From the NCBI GenBank assembly GCA_002311635.1, contig DBZJ01000062.1, positions 1 to 12,495 on the forward strand: DNA of 12,495 nt. Direction: 5' to 3'. Source of the stretch: Syntrophaceae bacterium UBA1163. GTDB lineage: Bacteria > Desulfobacterota > BSN033 > UBA1163. Below, piece after piece: positions 1 to 5,749 of the stretch (position 1 is the first letter of the stretch; every line of letters begins with the position of its first letter). Under the pieces are notes generated by a model. The model made no database searches, was not told where the DNA came from, and saw only the letters and a program-made list of their open reading frames with translations. Made by a program: the position numbers and the translations under genes.

Positions 1-221
1 GGAAGGAAGAGCATCATTCCTCCTTTAAAGGGCCTTGTCTCGATCTTCCCCTCATCGGCCAATCTGGAAGTAACCTCCACCGGGTTTGTGTCGAAATATT
101 TTCTGAAAGCCTCATTAAAACCACTGTAGACGCTGTGAATACCCCGATACGGCTCCTTCCTCAACTTTTTGATTGCCTGGAGAACAAATTCTTCCTCTGT
201 CAGCTTCCTTTCCCCTTCCAT
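1..221 (-). CDS. Partial small winged-helix-like hypothetical protein (5' part)
   Basis: An open minus-strand frame starts with ATG at 219-221 and runs off the left edge; 73 complete codons are visible with no stop. A good ribosome binding site (GGAGG about 7 nt before the ATG, at about 227-231) supports the start. The protein begins MEGERKLTEEEF and is rich in Lys and Glu. A predicted helical stretch (EEEFVLQAIKKLRKEP, then FNEAFRKYF) is followed by DEGKIETRPFKGGMMLFLP, which resembles the beta-hairpin wing of a winged-helix domain. I do not recognise a named family, and a DNA-binding role is inference from the helix-wing pattern. It lies downstream of the DGQHR gene on the same strand, but a terminator between them suggests separate transcription. 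Confidence 0.7.
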   Translation of the reverse strand, partial: MEGERKLTEEEFVLQAIKKLRKEPYRGIHSVYSGFNEAFRKYFDTNPVEVTSRLADEGKIETRPFKGGMMLFL

Positions 222-423
222 AGGCCACCTCCGTTTCCAACAGTCCTTTTTCAAGAGTTAAAAAACGGGCCTGCCTGCTACCAGTCTAACAAAGACCCGC
301 GCAGACAGCTACAAAAGATTAGAAAGTTTTAACCCCATTTTAATCTTCTCTTAATGTTGATTGTGTATAGTGGTAACCAACAACAGACAAAAAACTCTTT
401 CCTCCTCATTAACCCTTTTCCTC

Positions 424-460
424 AAAAATCCATCGAGCCCAACGAGCTCGGTGGATTTTT
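424..460 (-). terminator. Intrinsic terminator after the DGQHR gene, possibly bidirectional
   Basis: Arms 424-438 and 446-460 form a 15-bp stem with a 7-nt loop and one imperfect pair (433/451). The stem has a GC-rich core (CGAGC/GCTCG) and outer runs of A and T, so a U-run follows the hairpin on either strand. It lies 2 nt beyond the stop of the minus-strand DGQHR gene, as expected for its rho-independent terminator. Confidence 0.85.
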
Positions 461-462
461 TA

Positions 463-1584
463 TTAGACCTTCAAGGCGTCCCGAAGTTCCCTTGTGAGAA
501 GTTCTACCGTCCCCCTCGTCCCGCCTGCCAGTTTCTTTCGCCATTCTCCCTCTGTCTCGAACCGGCTTTCCCCGATCCTGTCACCCCAGGGTTTGACCGC
601 CTCCCGTATGCCGAAATAATCGAAGGCGTCGTTTTTCAACCCTTTCGACCGTGCCATGACGTCCGGGCTCAGGCGAATGAAGGCTCGAAGAGCGGCTCCG
701 GTTTTGATGCTATATTTTCGCCCTCCCCAGGCCTTAGGAAAGACGGAAAGAATTGCCTTAAAGTAGTTGAGAAAAAAACGTCTTCCATTTTGCTCGAAAT
801 CCTTAAATCTTTCTTTTCCTCCAAGCTTCTCGATGTTACTGAAAAGGTCTACCATTTCATCAGCCAACGAAGCCTGCGAAACCCTGCCTTTCCCGACGCC
901 CAATATTTTGATTTCTCCCTTCATCGGAGAACTCTCCTCTTCGTTGAGTTGACGAATGATATCGTGAGCCAATGCCTGGTACCGGTCTGTATAAAGCCTT
1001 CGGCCCGCCAGTGAAATCAGATGGGAGGGGTTGAGTCGTGTGTGCTTGGCATTAATCGTGACAAAAAGCTCGACTGTCTGCCGAGGATCCAGGCTGTCGA
1101 AGAGAACAGCGGGGACATCTATCTCCACATCTTTATCCGTTTGAGCGCTCAGGGCTAACAATCGATGCTGGCCGTCCAGGCACCTCAGGATTCCGGTTTC
1201 TTCCGGAATCTGGAGCATCCCCAGGTTGGAATTCTTCCCAGTGGGCGAAAATTTGAGCGGCCTCTCGGTAATCATAATGACGGCCCCCGGGATAGCAGGA
1301 AGATTTCGGGCCTCTTGACATTCCGAATAATACTGAACCAATTCACGAATTTTCTTCCGAATCATCGGCCTTTGAAAGGCGGCTTCACTCCTCCCAATCC
1401 GTTTCTCCAGCAACTCCCAGTTGATGGCGGAGGTCTTACCGGCTTTCCTCCGTTCTTCCTCCTCAACGGTCGGATAATTCAACACCTCAAATTTGACCAG
1501 CTTCTGGACGTCTCCGGATGTGAAAGAAGTTTGATAGAACTCTACTCCAAATTGTCTTACCTTATGGGCTGGGACAGTAATCAT
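463..1584 (-). CDS. DGQHR-domain protein (DndB-like)
   Basis: This 373-residue protein carries the DGQHR signature at residues 137-141 (RCLDGQHRLLAL). The usual following block, FVTINAKHTRLNPSHLISL, is at about 174-192. The DGQHR family includes DndB, the regulator of DNA phosphorothioation clusters, and is distantly ParB/sulfiredoxin-like. Many members are orphans in mobile or defence regions, and no dndA/C/D/E is visible here, so the partner is unknown. I chose the ATG at 1582-1584 because GGAGGAGG lies about 7 nt upstream. The frame stays open for 26 more codons, but that extension has no such site and crosses the predicted promoter. A TATAAT box lies about 65 nt upstream and a terminator lies just after the stop. 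It is divergent from the rhodanese gene. Confidence 0.85.
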   Translation of the reverse strand: MITVPAHKVRQFGVEFYQTSFTSGDVQKLVKFEVLNYPTVEEEERRKAGKTSAINWELLEKRIGRSEAAFQRPMIRKKIRELVQYYSECQEARNLPAIPGAVIMITERPLKFSPTGKNSNLGMLQIPEETGILRCLDGQHRLLALSAQTDKDVEIDVPAVLFDSLDPRQTVELFVTINAKHTRLNPSHLISLAGRRLYTDRYQALAHDIIRQLNEEESSPMKGEIKILGVGKGRVSQASLADEMVDLFSNIEKLGGKERFKDFEQNGRRFFLNYFKAILSVFPKAWGGRKYSIKTGAALRAFIRLSPDVMARSKGLKNDAFDYFGIREAVKPWGDRIGESRFETEGEWRKKLAGGTRGTVELLTRELRDALKV

Positions 1585-1607
1585 GACCAACCACCTCCTC
1601 CAATTTT

Positions 1608-1654
1608 GAAAGTGGAAAGTTGAATATCCACTCGCCACTTTCCAATGTATTATA
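1608..1654 (-). promoter_or_regulatory. Predicted promoter -10 and leader inverted repeat for the DGQHR gene
   Basis: A perfect TATAAT on the minus strand (1649-1654) would place transcription start near 1642. No good -35 box is seen at 16-18 nt. Immediately downstream is an 8-bp inverted repeat, GAAAGTGG (1608-1615) and CCACTTTC (1635-1642). It lies where an operator or a leader hairpin would sit. Because DndB-type proteins can be autoregulatory, an operator is attractive, but that is inference. Confidence 0.45.
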
Positions 1655-1801
1655 AATACCAAAATTCAAATACCTAAACAAGCGATTTTTTAGCCCCTTC
1701 CCAATTATTTTCGTTGATTTTGGGGCCCTCGTTTGTTAATTTAAACTTATATCTACTCTATCGTTTGGAGGGATTGGACTACCCACGGAAGGAGGAATAG
1801 A

Positions 1802-2206
1802 ATGGAAAAGAGACTACTTATCGGCACCTTGATCATTTTATTCATGATTGGGGGATGCACGACATTGGCAAAGTCTACGGATGCCCCCAGAATGACGAAG
1901 GAAGAACTCAAGGCAAATCTCGACAGCCCTAATTTGATCATTATCGACGTCCGCCGCGGTACGGACTGGACAGGTAGTGATTTGAAAATTAAAGGGGCTG
2001 TTCGCGAAGATCCCGAAGCCGCTGAGTCCTGGGCGAATAAGTACCCGAAGGATAAGACCCTTGTCTTCTACTGCGCCTGACCCAGTGAAGGCACCAGTGC
2101 CCGTGTGGCACAAAAGCTGATGGACATGGGGTATACGAAGATCTACGCCCTTAAAGGCGGTTGGAAGGAATGGCTTAACGCCGGTTACCCGACAGAGAAG
2201 AAGTGA
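1802..2206 (+). CDS. Rhodanese-domain lipoprotein, predicted selenoprotein (Sec93 at TGA 2078-2080)
   Basis: The 134-residue product is a single-domain rhodanese. Residues 1-19 form a lipoprotein signal ending in IGGC, so mature Cys19 would be lipidated. The CDC25-like IIIDVRRGTDW motif is at about residues 47-57. The frame reaches FYCA, then TGA at codon 93, then continues as PSEGTSARVAQKL, YALKGGW and EWLNAGYP to a TGA stop at 2204-2206. In this family the position read as TGA holds the catalytic Cys (CxCPxExxS), so Sec is the natural reading. A hairpin that fits bacterial SECIS rules follows the TGA. AGGAGG at 1790-1795 supports the ATG. Standard gene callers would cut the gene to 92 codons. 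Likely role: periplasm-facing sulfur or selenium transfer or redox, with substrate unknown. The alternative is a Cys-to-stop pseudogene, which is less likely because both halves are intact. Confidence 0.85.
2097..2111 (+). promoter_or_regulatory. Candidate bacterial SECIS hairpin
   Basis: GTGCC (2097-2101) pairs with GGCAC (2107-2111) around a 5-nt loop, CGTGT. The loop starts 21 nt after the TGA and has G as its second base. This matches the published bacterial SECIS description of a short stem, a small apical loop with G in the first two positions, and a loop about 16-37 nt after the UGA. It lies inside the coding sequence, as bacterial SECIS elements do. A competing hairpin, GGCA/TGCC at 2090-2101, is also possible. 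Confidence 0.6.
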
Positions 2207-2329
2207 ATTTTCATTCCTCGCCGAAGGGAAGAAGGATATTTTCTCAAAATAGAACAGAGAGAACTTTAAGATCAGGCACTATCCCTGCGCCTGGAATTTG
2301 AATCAGGAAGAGAACGGAGAGGAGATCAA

Positions 2330-2941
2330 ATGAAAAGAATCTGGCTGGTCCCGATATTTCTTCTGTTTTCCCTAAGTCTCTTCACGTCCGAATCCTTTTC
2401 ACAAGAAGTGCGATCCAGAAAATTCTCGCCTGAGGAGGTCAAGAAAATGTCTGAGCAACGAGCGATCATTCACACAAATCTGGGAGATATTACCTCGAAG
2501 TTTTTCCCCGAAGTCGCGCCCAACCACGTGAATAATTTTATTGAACTTGCCAAAAAAGGCTTTTACAACGGAACGACTTTCCACAGGGTAGTGCCCAGGT
2601 TCGTTATTCAAGGAGGGGATCCGAACTCGAAAAACCCGGACCGGTCAAAACACGGTATGGGAGGCCCGGGCTATCAAATCAAAGCTGAGTTTAATAAGAA
2701 ACCTCATCGGCGAGGCGCGCTTTCCATGGCCAGGTCTGCTCACCCGGATAGCGCCGGCTCGCAGTTTTTCATCTGCGTGGCAGATATTCCTTCTCTCGAC
2801 GGGCAATATACGGTGTTTGGCGAGGTAGTGAAGGGGATCGAGGTGGTGGATAAAATCGTATCCCAGCCCAGGGACGGCAACGATAATCCAAAGGACCGAA
2901 TCGAAATGACGGTCGATATCGTCACGGAGCAAACACAATGA
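2330..2941 (+). CDS. Exported cyclophilin-type peptidyl-prolyl cis-trans isomerase
   Basis: The 203-residue protein catalyses proline cis-trans isomerisation during folding of exported proteins. Residues 1-24 are a signal peptide (MKR, hydrophobic core, SFS before QE), which points to the periplasm. The cyclophilin fold spans about 43-197: TNLGDI, FHRVVPRFVIQGGD (catalytic Arg86, Gln94), ALSMAR, SQFFI (about 144-148) and LDGQYTVFGEVVKG. The cyclosporin-contact Trp of human CypA is replaced here (Leu156), as in many bacterial members. GGAGAGGAG just upstream sets the ATG. It lies 123 nt after the rhodanese gene on the same strand, possibly co-transcribed. A palindromic repeat begins 8 nt after the stop. 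Family assignment is firm; the choice between ppiA and ppiB names is not. Confidence 0.95.
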   Translation: MKRIWLVPIFLLFSLSLFTSESFSQEVRSRKFSPEEVKKMSEQRAIIHTNLGDITSKFFPEVAPNHVNNFIELAKKGFYNGTTFHRVVPRFVIQGGDPNSKNPDRSKHGMGGPGYQIKAEFNKKPHRRGALSMARSAHPDSAGSQFFICVADIPSLDGQYTVFGEVVKGIEVVDKIVSQPRDGNDNPKDRIEMTVDIVTEQTQ

Positions 2942-2949
2942 GTCATTCC

Positions 2950-3031
2950 CCTTCCCTCTCCCCAGCGGGCCTGCCTGCACGAAGTCCCGCCTTGCGGGAC
3001 GAAGGCAGGGGAGAGGGGCAGCGTGAGGGGG
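2950..3031 (+). repeat. Palindromic dispersed repeat, copy 1
   Basis: This is a nested palindrome. The outer arms are CCCTCTCCCC (2954-2963) and GGGGAGAGGG (3008-3017). Inner arms CCTGCC (2970-2975) and GGCAGG (3004-3009) follow, and the tip is GTCCCGC (2984-2990), loop CTT, GCGGGAC (2994-3000). The same element occurs in inverse orientation at 9804-9888, with small differences. A 12-nt piece of it, GGGCCTGCCTGC, also recurs at 267-278. It lies between the cyclophilin and HNH genes and could act as a REP-like or transcript-stabilising element. It has no U-run, so it is not a classic terminator. Confidence 0.8.
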
Positions 3032-3041
3032 GAAATCTCTT

Positions 3042-3380
3042 ATGAAAAACAAATCCTATCGAATTCATCATAAGCGACCACCTCAAAAAACGGGTGACTA
3101 TCAATCCATTGAAGAAACCCTTAAAAAATTAAAAAAAGCCGAACCCCCATGGAGTGATTATCGGGAACGCTCCCTCAAAATACATGGCCTCATCTGCGCC
3201 AAATGCGGAAGAGAGTTTGATGAAAACACGAGGCATCTCCTGACAGTCCACCACAAAGGCGGAAATCACCTGAATAACCCTCCCGACGGATCAAACTGGG
3301 AAAACCTATGCGTTTATTGCCACGATGACGAACACACCCGCGAACTCCTTGGAAAGTATTTGAGTGAAGGGAAGGAGTGA
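3042..3380 (+). CDS. HNH endonuclease, YajD-like
   Basis: The 112-residue protein has a basic N-terminus and an HNH core at about residues 50-98. The zinc cysteines are CAKC (52-55) and CVYC (90-93). The HNH residues are in LTVHHKGGNHLNNP (His70/His71), SNWENLC (Asn85) and CHDDEH (His94, His98). The order and wording closely match the E. coli YajD type (TVHH, NNP.DGSNWE.LC.YCHD.EH). Members are predicted metal-dependent DNA nickases or nucleases of unknown physiological role. The ATG at 3042 has a G-rich stretch (GAGGGGGG) 9-10 nt upstream that belongs to the edge of the palindromic repeat, so the repeat may supply its ribosome binding site. Confidence 0.9.
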   Translation: MKNKSYRIHHKRPPQKTGDYQSIEETLKKLKKAEPPWSDYRERSLKIHGLICAKCGREFDENTRHLLTVHHKGGNHLNNPPDGSNWENLCVYCHDDEHTRELLGKYLSEGKE

Positions 3381-3450
3381 ACCTTTCGGTTGGGTGCGTT
3401 ACCCTCATACAAAAAAATGCCGGTCATACCTCTTGATGGGAGAGGGTGCG

Positions 3451-3503
3451 CCCTGCACCATGTAGGGTGCAGGACAATACCCTGAACCTCGCATGGTTCA
3501 GGG
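3451..3503 (+). repeat. Two tandem related hairpins (29-nt period) in a convergent intergenic gap
   Basis: Hairpin 1 is CCTGCACC (3452-3459), loop ATGTAG, GGTGCAGG (3466-3473). Hairpin 2 is CCCTGAACC (3480-3488), loop TCGCAT, GGTTCAGGG (3495-3503). The stems differ at one paired position (C-G versus A-T) with the pairing kept. GCGC at 3448-3451 and 3514-3517 could close both into a three-way structure. Three GGGG runs follow (3501-3514). There is no U-run on either strand, so an intrinsic terminator is unlikely. The rest of the 167-nt gap shows nothing else. Confidence 0.75.
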
Positions 3504-3547
3504 GTGGGGTGGGGCGCTATTATCTATTGTGACTTGATTATGTCATC

Positions 3548-3760
3548 TTAGAATTTAACTTTCCTTTTCCGATAGCCCAACAGGATAAAATCGTCCTTCT
3601 CTTTTTCCTCTATCCTTTTTAACCCGAGCTCCAACAGTATCTTTCTTTTCTCCTCGTCTCTTTTTGAACCTTTTCGATATCTTTTCATCCCTAACTGCTC
3701 TCTTAGCAAAAGAAACTCCACCGGGGATCCTTCTTCAAACTTTTTTAATCTCCGCTTCAT
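3548..3760 (-). CDS. Small highly charged hypothetical protein coupled to the nucleotidyltransferase
   Basis: A 70-residue protein, very rich in Lys, Arg and Glu, with no membrane segment or signal. It begins MKRRLKKFEEGSPVEFLLLREQLG and ends in a basic YRKRKVKF. I do not recognise the family. Its ATG overlaps the stop of the upstream nucleotidyltransferase gene (ATGA, 4 nt), a strong sign of translational coupling and the main support for it being real. It could be a regulator, nucleic-acid binder or partner of the nucleotidyltransferase; none of these is shown by the sequence. Confidence 0.6.
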   Translation of the reverse strand: MKRRLKKFEEGSPVEFLLLREQLGMKRYRKGSKRDEEKRKILLELGLKRIEEKEKDDFILLGYRKRKVKF

Positions 3761-4323
3761 AACCCACCCTTTTTCTTCAATTCCAAAATCTCTGACAAGG
3801 TATCATTCTCCGGCAGAACAGCCTTCTTCTCAAGATAGGGCCAATCCAGATCATTTCCGTATTTTCTGATCAACAGTTCAACCATTTCTCCGTCGATTTC
3901 TGACTTCCAATGTTTGTAGGCATTGAGCCGATCGATCACCAGGTCCTCTATTCCGATAATAGAACACTGAAGGCCTTCACCAAGCTCGACCACTTCAACG
4001 GGCGAATCCTGTCCCGGCAGGGAAGATGCAGGGGCTTCAATGGCCATCTTTAACCTTTCATGCACCCAGTACCTTCCCTTCTTTTCGAAGTTAATGCTTT
4101 TAAGAACCGTATCCAGGGCTTCCCGGTCTGCATAAGCCAAATCAATGTCAGAAGTAAAATAGACTTCTCTCGAGTAATAAGACAAAGCACAACCCCCTAT
4201 GACGATAGGCGCCTGTTTATTCATCATCTGGAGAAGCCTCGTCAATAGTGCAACCATTAAGAGCTGCCTTTTCAAAGGGGACTCCGTTTTTTGAATTATT
4301 TCCAATATCTCTTGCGTTTCCAC
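3757..4323 (-). CDS. Nucleotidyltransferase-fold protein (AbiEii / DUF6036-like)
   Basis: The 188-residue product has the nucleotidyltransferase hallmarks. IVIGGCALSYY carries the GG motif (residues 43-44), followed by TSDIDLAY with the metal-binding Asp59 and Asp61. SPVEVVEL provides a candidate third acidic residue (Glu110). The later block IEDLVIDRLNAYKHW (about 125-139) is typical of AbiEii-type and DUF6036-type proteins. Some of these are toxins that modify tRNA or other targets; others are uncharacterised. The start is GTG at 4321-4323, with a stop two codons upstream. The ribosome binding signal there is poor, so the ATG at codon 23 is an alternative, though it would remove an N-terminal helix. 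It is coupled downstream to the 70-residue gene. Confidence 0.8.
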   Translation of the reverse strand: METQEILEIIQKTESPLKRQLLMVALLTRLLQMMNKQAPIVIGGCALSYYSREVYFTSDIDLAYADREALDTVLKSINFEKKGRYWVHERLKMAIEAPASSLPGQDSPVEVVELGEGLQCSIIGIEDLVIDRLNAYKHWKSEIDGEMVELLIRKYGNDLDWPYLEKKAVLPENDTLSEILELKKKGGL

Positions 4324-4346
4324 TCCGACCTATTGTAGCAATTCTA

Positions 4347-4634
4347 TTAACTTCTTACAAGAAAAAGGGTATTTGCGTAAGCGTCTTTTTCCGCTGACAT
4401 GGTTAAAATGCTCCCTTCCACCTTAATCGCTCGACCGAACTCGTCAAGAACCCCTGGGTCGACCACTCGCCGAAGTTTCACCCGAATGGGAAGAGTGAGA
4501 GGGTGACCCTTGGTTGTATTGCCATCCTTATATGCCGTGTGTATAATGCTCTCAAAAGTTATTTGGGCAACAGCCCCTTGAGGCCCGACCCCTTTGCCGA
4601 GACCGAGCAAGTCTAATTCCACCAACGGATCCAT
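4347..4634 (-). CDS. Hypothetical protein, coding status uncertain
   Basis: A 95-codon minus-strand frame lies 23 nt upstream of the nucleotidyltransferase gene. The product begins MDPLVELDLLGLGKG, and its remainder reads like a beta-rich small domain (ITFESIIHTAYKDG, LPIRVKLRRVVDPG, IKVEGSILTMSAEKD). I do not recognise it. The ATG at 4634 has no ribosome binding site; a TTG a few codons in, with GGTGG upstream, is a weaker alternative. The divergent gene to the right starts within about 40 nt, so its promoter would have to lie inside this frame. Composition is near the window average, unlike the AT-rich gene to the right. Confidence 0.4.
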   Translation of the reverse strand: MDPLVELDLLGLGKGVGPQGAVAQITFESIIHTAYKDGNTTKGHPLTLPIRVKLRRVVDPGVLDEFGRAIKVEGSILTMSAEKDAYANTLFLVRS

Positions 4635-4672
4635 TTTATGGTTATTGAGGAGACTATTTATGAAAATTGCGG

Positions 4673-5317
4673 ATGACCTTATTAGCCTGTTTTTCTCTGA
4701 TGTTGTTTTGCATGGCTTTAAGCATTCATTGTATTAACGACTCCCCAAAAGGGATCATCGAGGAGTATACGATTAAACCCAATAAGGAATTTGTTATTTA
4801 CGGCGTGGATATCAACAAGATACTTCATAGCAATTTTTCAGAGATAGAAAAGATCTTAAATTGCAAAACAGAAATTGACAGAGAAGTCTCTGTGATATTT
4901 ATTACGAAAAGGAAAGATTTTGTCTGTGCGTCCATTAAGACAGAAATTAAGGACTATATAGAAATTGCTTATGGACCGGTGGAAGATATAAACAATTACG
5001 AAAGGTACGATCTTATAGTACCATTTAGCATGATTTATTATGCGACGTTAAATGTAAATGAGAATGTAATTACTAAAAATACTATTATTGAAGAATTAAA
5101 GAAGAATTTACCAGATGATGAAATAACGAGGAAGGCTTTAAACAATATTAAAAACACTTTTATCACAGGTAGCTACAGAAAGGACATGGGGGTAGTAAAA
5201 ATAAAATTTGACATGCCTAAGTATCCAATAGCTGAATTTTACATAGGGTATGATAAGGATAGAAATGTAATATTTTATCGTTATAACTTTTCACGAAATA
5301 ATGAGATATATCCGTAA
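4673..5317 (+). CDS. AT-rich orphan exported protein with a probable frameshift at its start
   Basis: A frame of about 214 residues encodes a protein rich in Ile, Lys, Asn and Tyr. Its base composition is visibly more AT-rich than any neighbour, which suggests recent transfer. The N-terminus (TLLACFSLMLFCMALSIHC) is a hydrophobic signal or anchor; the Cys could be a poor lipobox. The rest is soluble and unrecognised. The start is odd. A good site, GAGGAG at 4647-4652, precedes ATG 4660-4662 in another frame, which stops after about 25 codons. The long frame offers only TTG 4667 or ATG 4673, both badly spaced. Removing one G near 4669-4672 would give MKIRMTLLACF, an ordinary signal peptide, so a 1-nt insertion or sequencing error is likely. 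Confidence 0.6.
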   Translation: MTLLACFSLMLFCMALSIHCINDSPKGIIEEYTIKPNKEFVIYGVDINKILHSNFSEIEKILNCKTEIDREVSVIFITKRKDFVCASIKTEIKDYIEIAYGPVEDINNYERYDLIVPFSMIYYATLNVNENVITKNTIIEELKKNLPDDEITRKALNNIKNTFITGSYRKDMGVVKIKFDMPKYPIAEFYIGYDKDRNVIFYRYNFSRNNEIYP

Positions 5318-5464
5318 AAAATGAAACAGAAGAATAGAGCGGGGAAGCCATAGGGGTCAGATCAACGTTCAACAAGATTAACTAATCAAGGACTTCGAAT
5401 TGTCGATTCGCTAAGAAGGAAGGGACTATTACAAAATTGGAGGTCGCACGAGAAAGAGATGGAG

Positions 5465-5749
5465 CTATATTTCTACGCGGTTGATGACTGTGATTCCAGT
5501 ATGATAACAGCAGCAGACGCTGTCAAAATTATTATCGAAGACTCTCTGTTTTCCGTCTTGGAAGAGGATTCGAACAAAACACGTCCCGCCGGGTAAATCA
5601 GAGGACCATGTTTCGAGCACGATCCCACCTCCCCAGGATTTAAACTTCTTATGAAACACCTTATCCCCGACACGAAGGTAAGTGCGCTTATTACTCTTCG
5701 GCTTTTCTGCGGAAGGGATCTCCGTTCTTTTCTGAGGAAGGTTTCTCAT
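5465..5749 (-). CDS. DUF3553-like small protein
   Basis: The 94-residue product has a basic N-terminal tail and then a DUF3553-type module: YLRVGDKVFHKKFKSWGGG, VLETW, GGTCFVRILFQDGKQRVF and a cysteine cluster CCCY before a short end. Function is unknown; the fold resembles small SH3-like or Tudor-like barrels that often bind nucleic acid or protein (inference). I chose the ATG at 5747-5749 because it overlaps the upstream lpxL stop as ATGA. An ATG 10 codons earlier lies inside lpxL and has its AGGAG directly against the start. It is the last gene of the envelope train, and no terminator is visible after it. The 147 nt down to the orphan gene hold no other clear gene. Confidence 0.75.
   Translation of the reverse strand: MRNLPQKRTEIPSAEKPKSNKRTYLRVGDKVFHKKFKSWGGGIVLETWSSDLPGGTCFVRILFQDGKQRVFDNNFDSVCCCYHTGITVINRVEI

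Noticed and set aside
361..1014. Plus-strand open frame of 217 codons
   Set aside because: Opposite the DGQHR gene, crosses its terminator, and its product is Pro/Ser/Phe-rich with no domain.
1714..1742. Sigma-70 promoter for the rhodanese gene (TTGATT, 17 nt, TAATTT)
   Set aside because: The -10 match is weak and other equally poor pairs are present in this AT-rich stretch.
2078..2080. TGA read as a genuine stop, giving a 92-residue truncated rhodanese
   Set aside because: The second half of the domain continues in frame with conserved residues and a SECIS-like hairpin follows, so Sec recoding fits better than truncation.
2950..3031. Intrinsic terminator after the cyclophilin gene
   Set aside because: The hairpin is strong but no U-run follows on either strand, and a second copy lies inside the rfbD-ugd gap, so it is called a repeat.
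5380..5560. Plus-strand coding fragment near the end of the DUF3553 gene
   Set aside because: Only a short readable stretch, with no start signal, overlapping a well-supported minus-strand gene.
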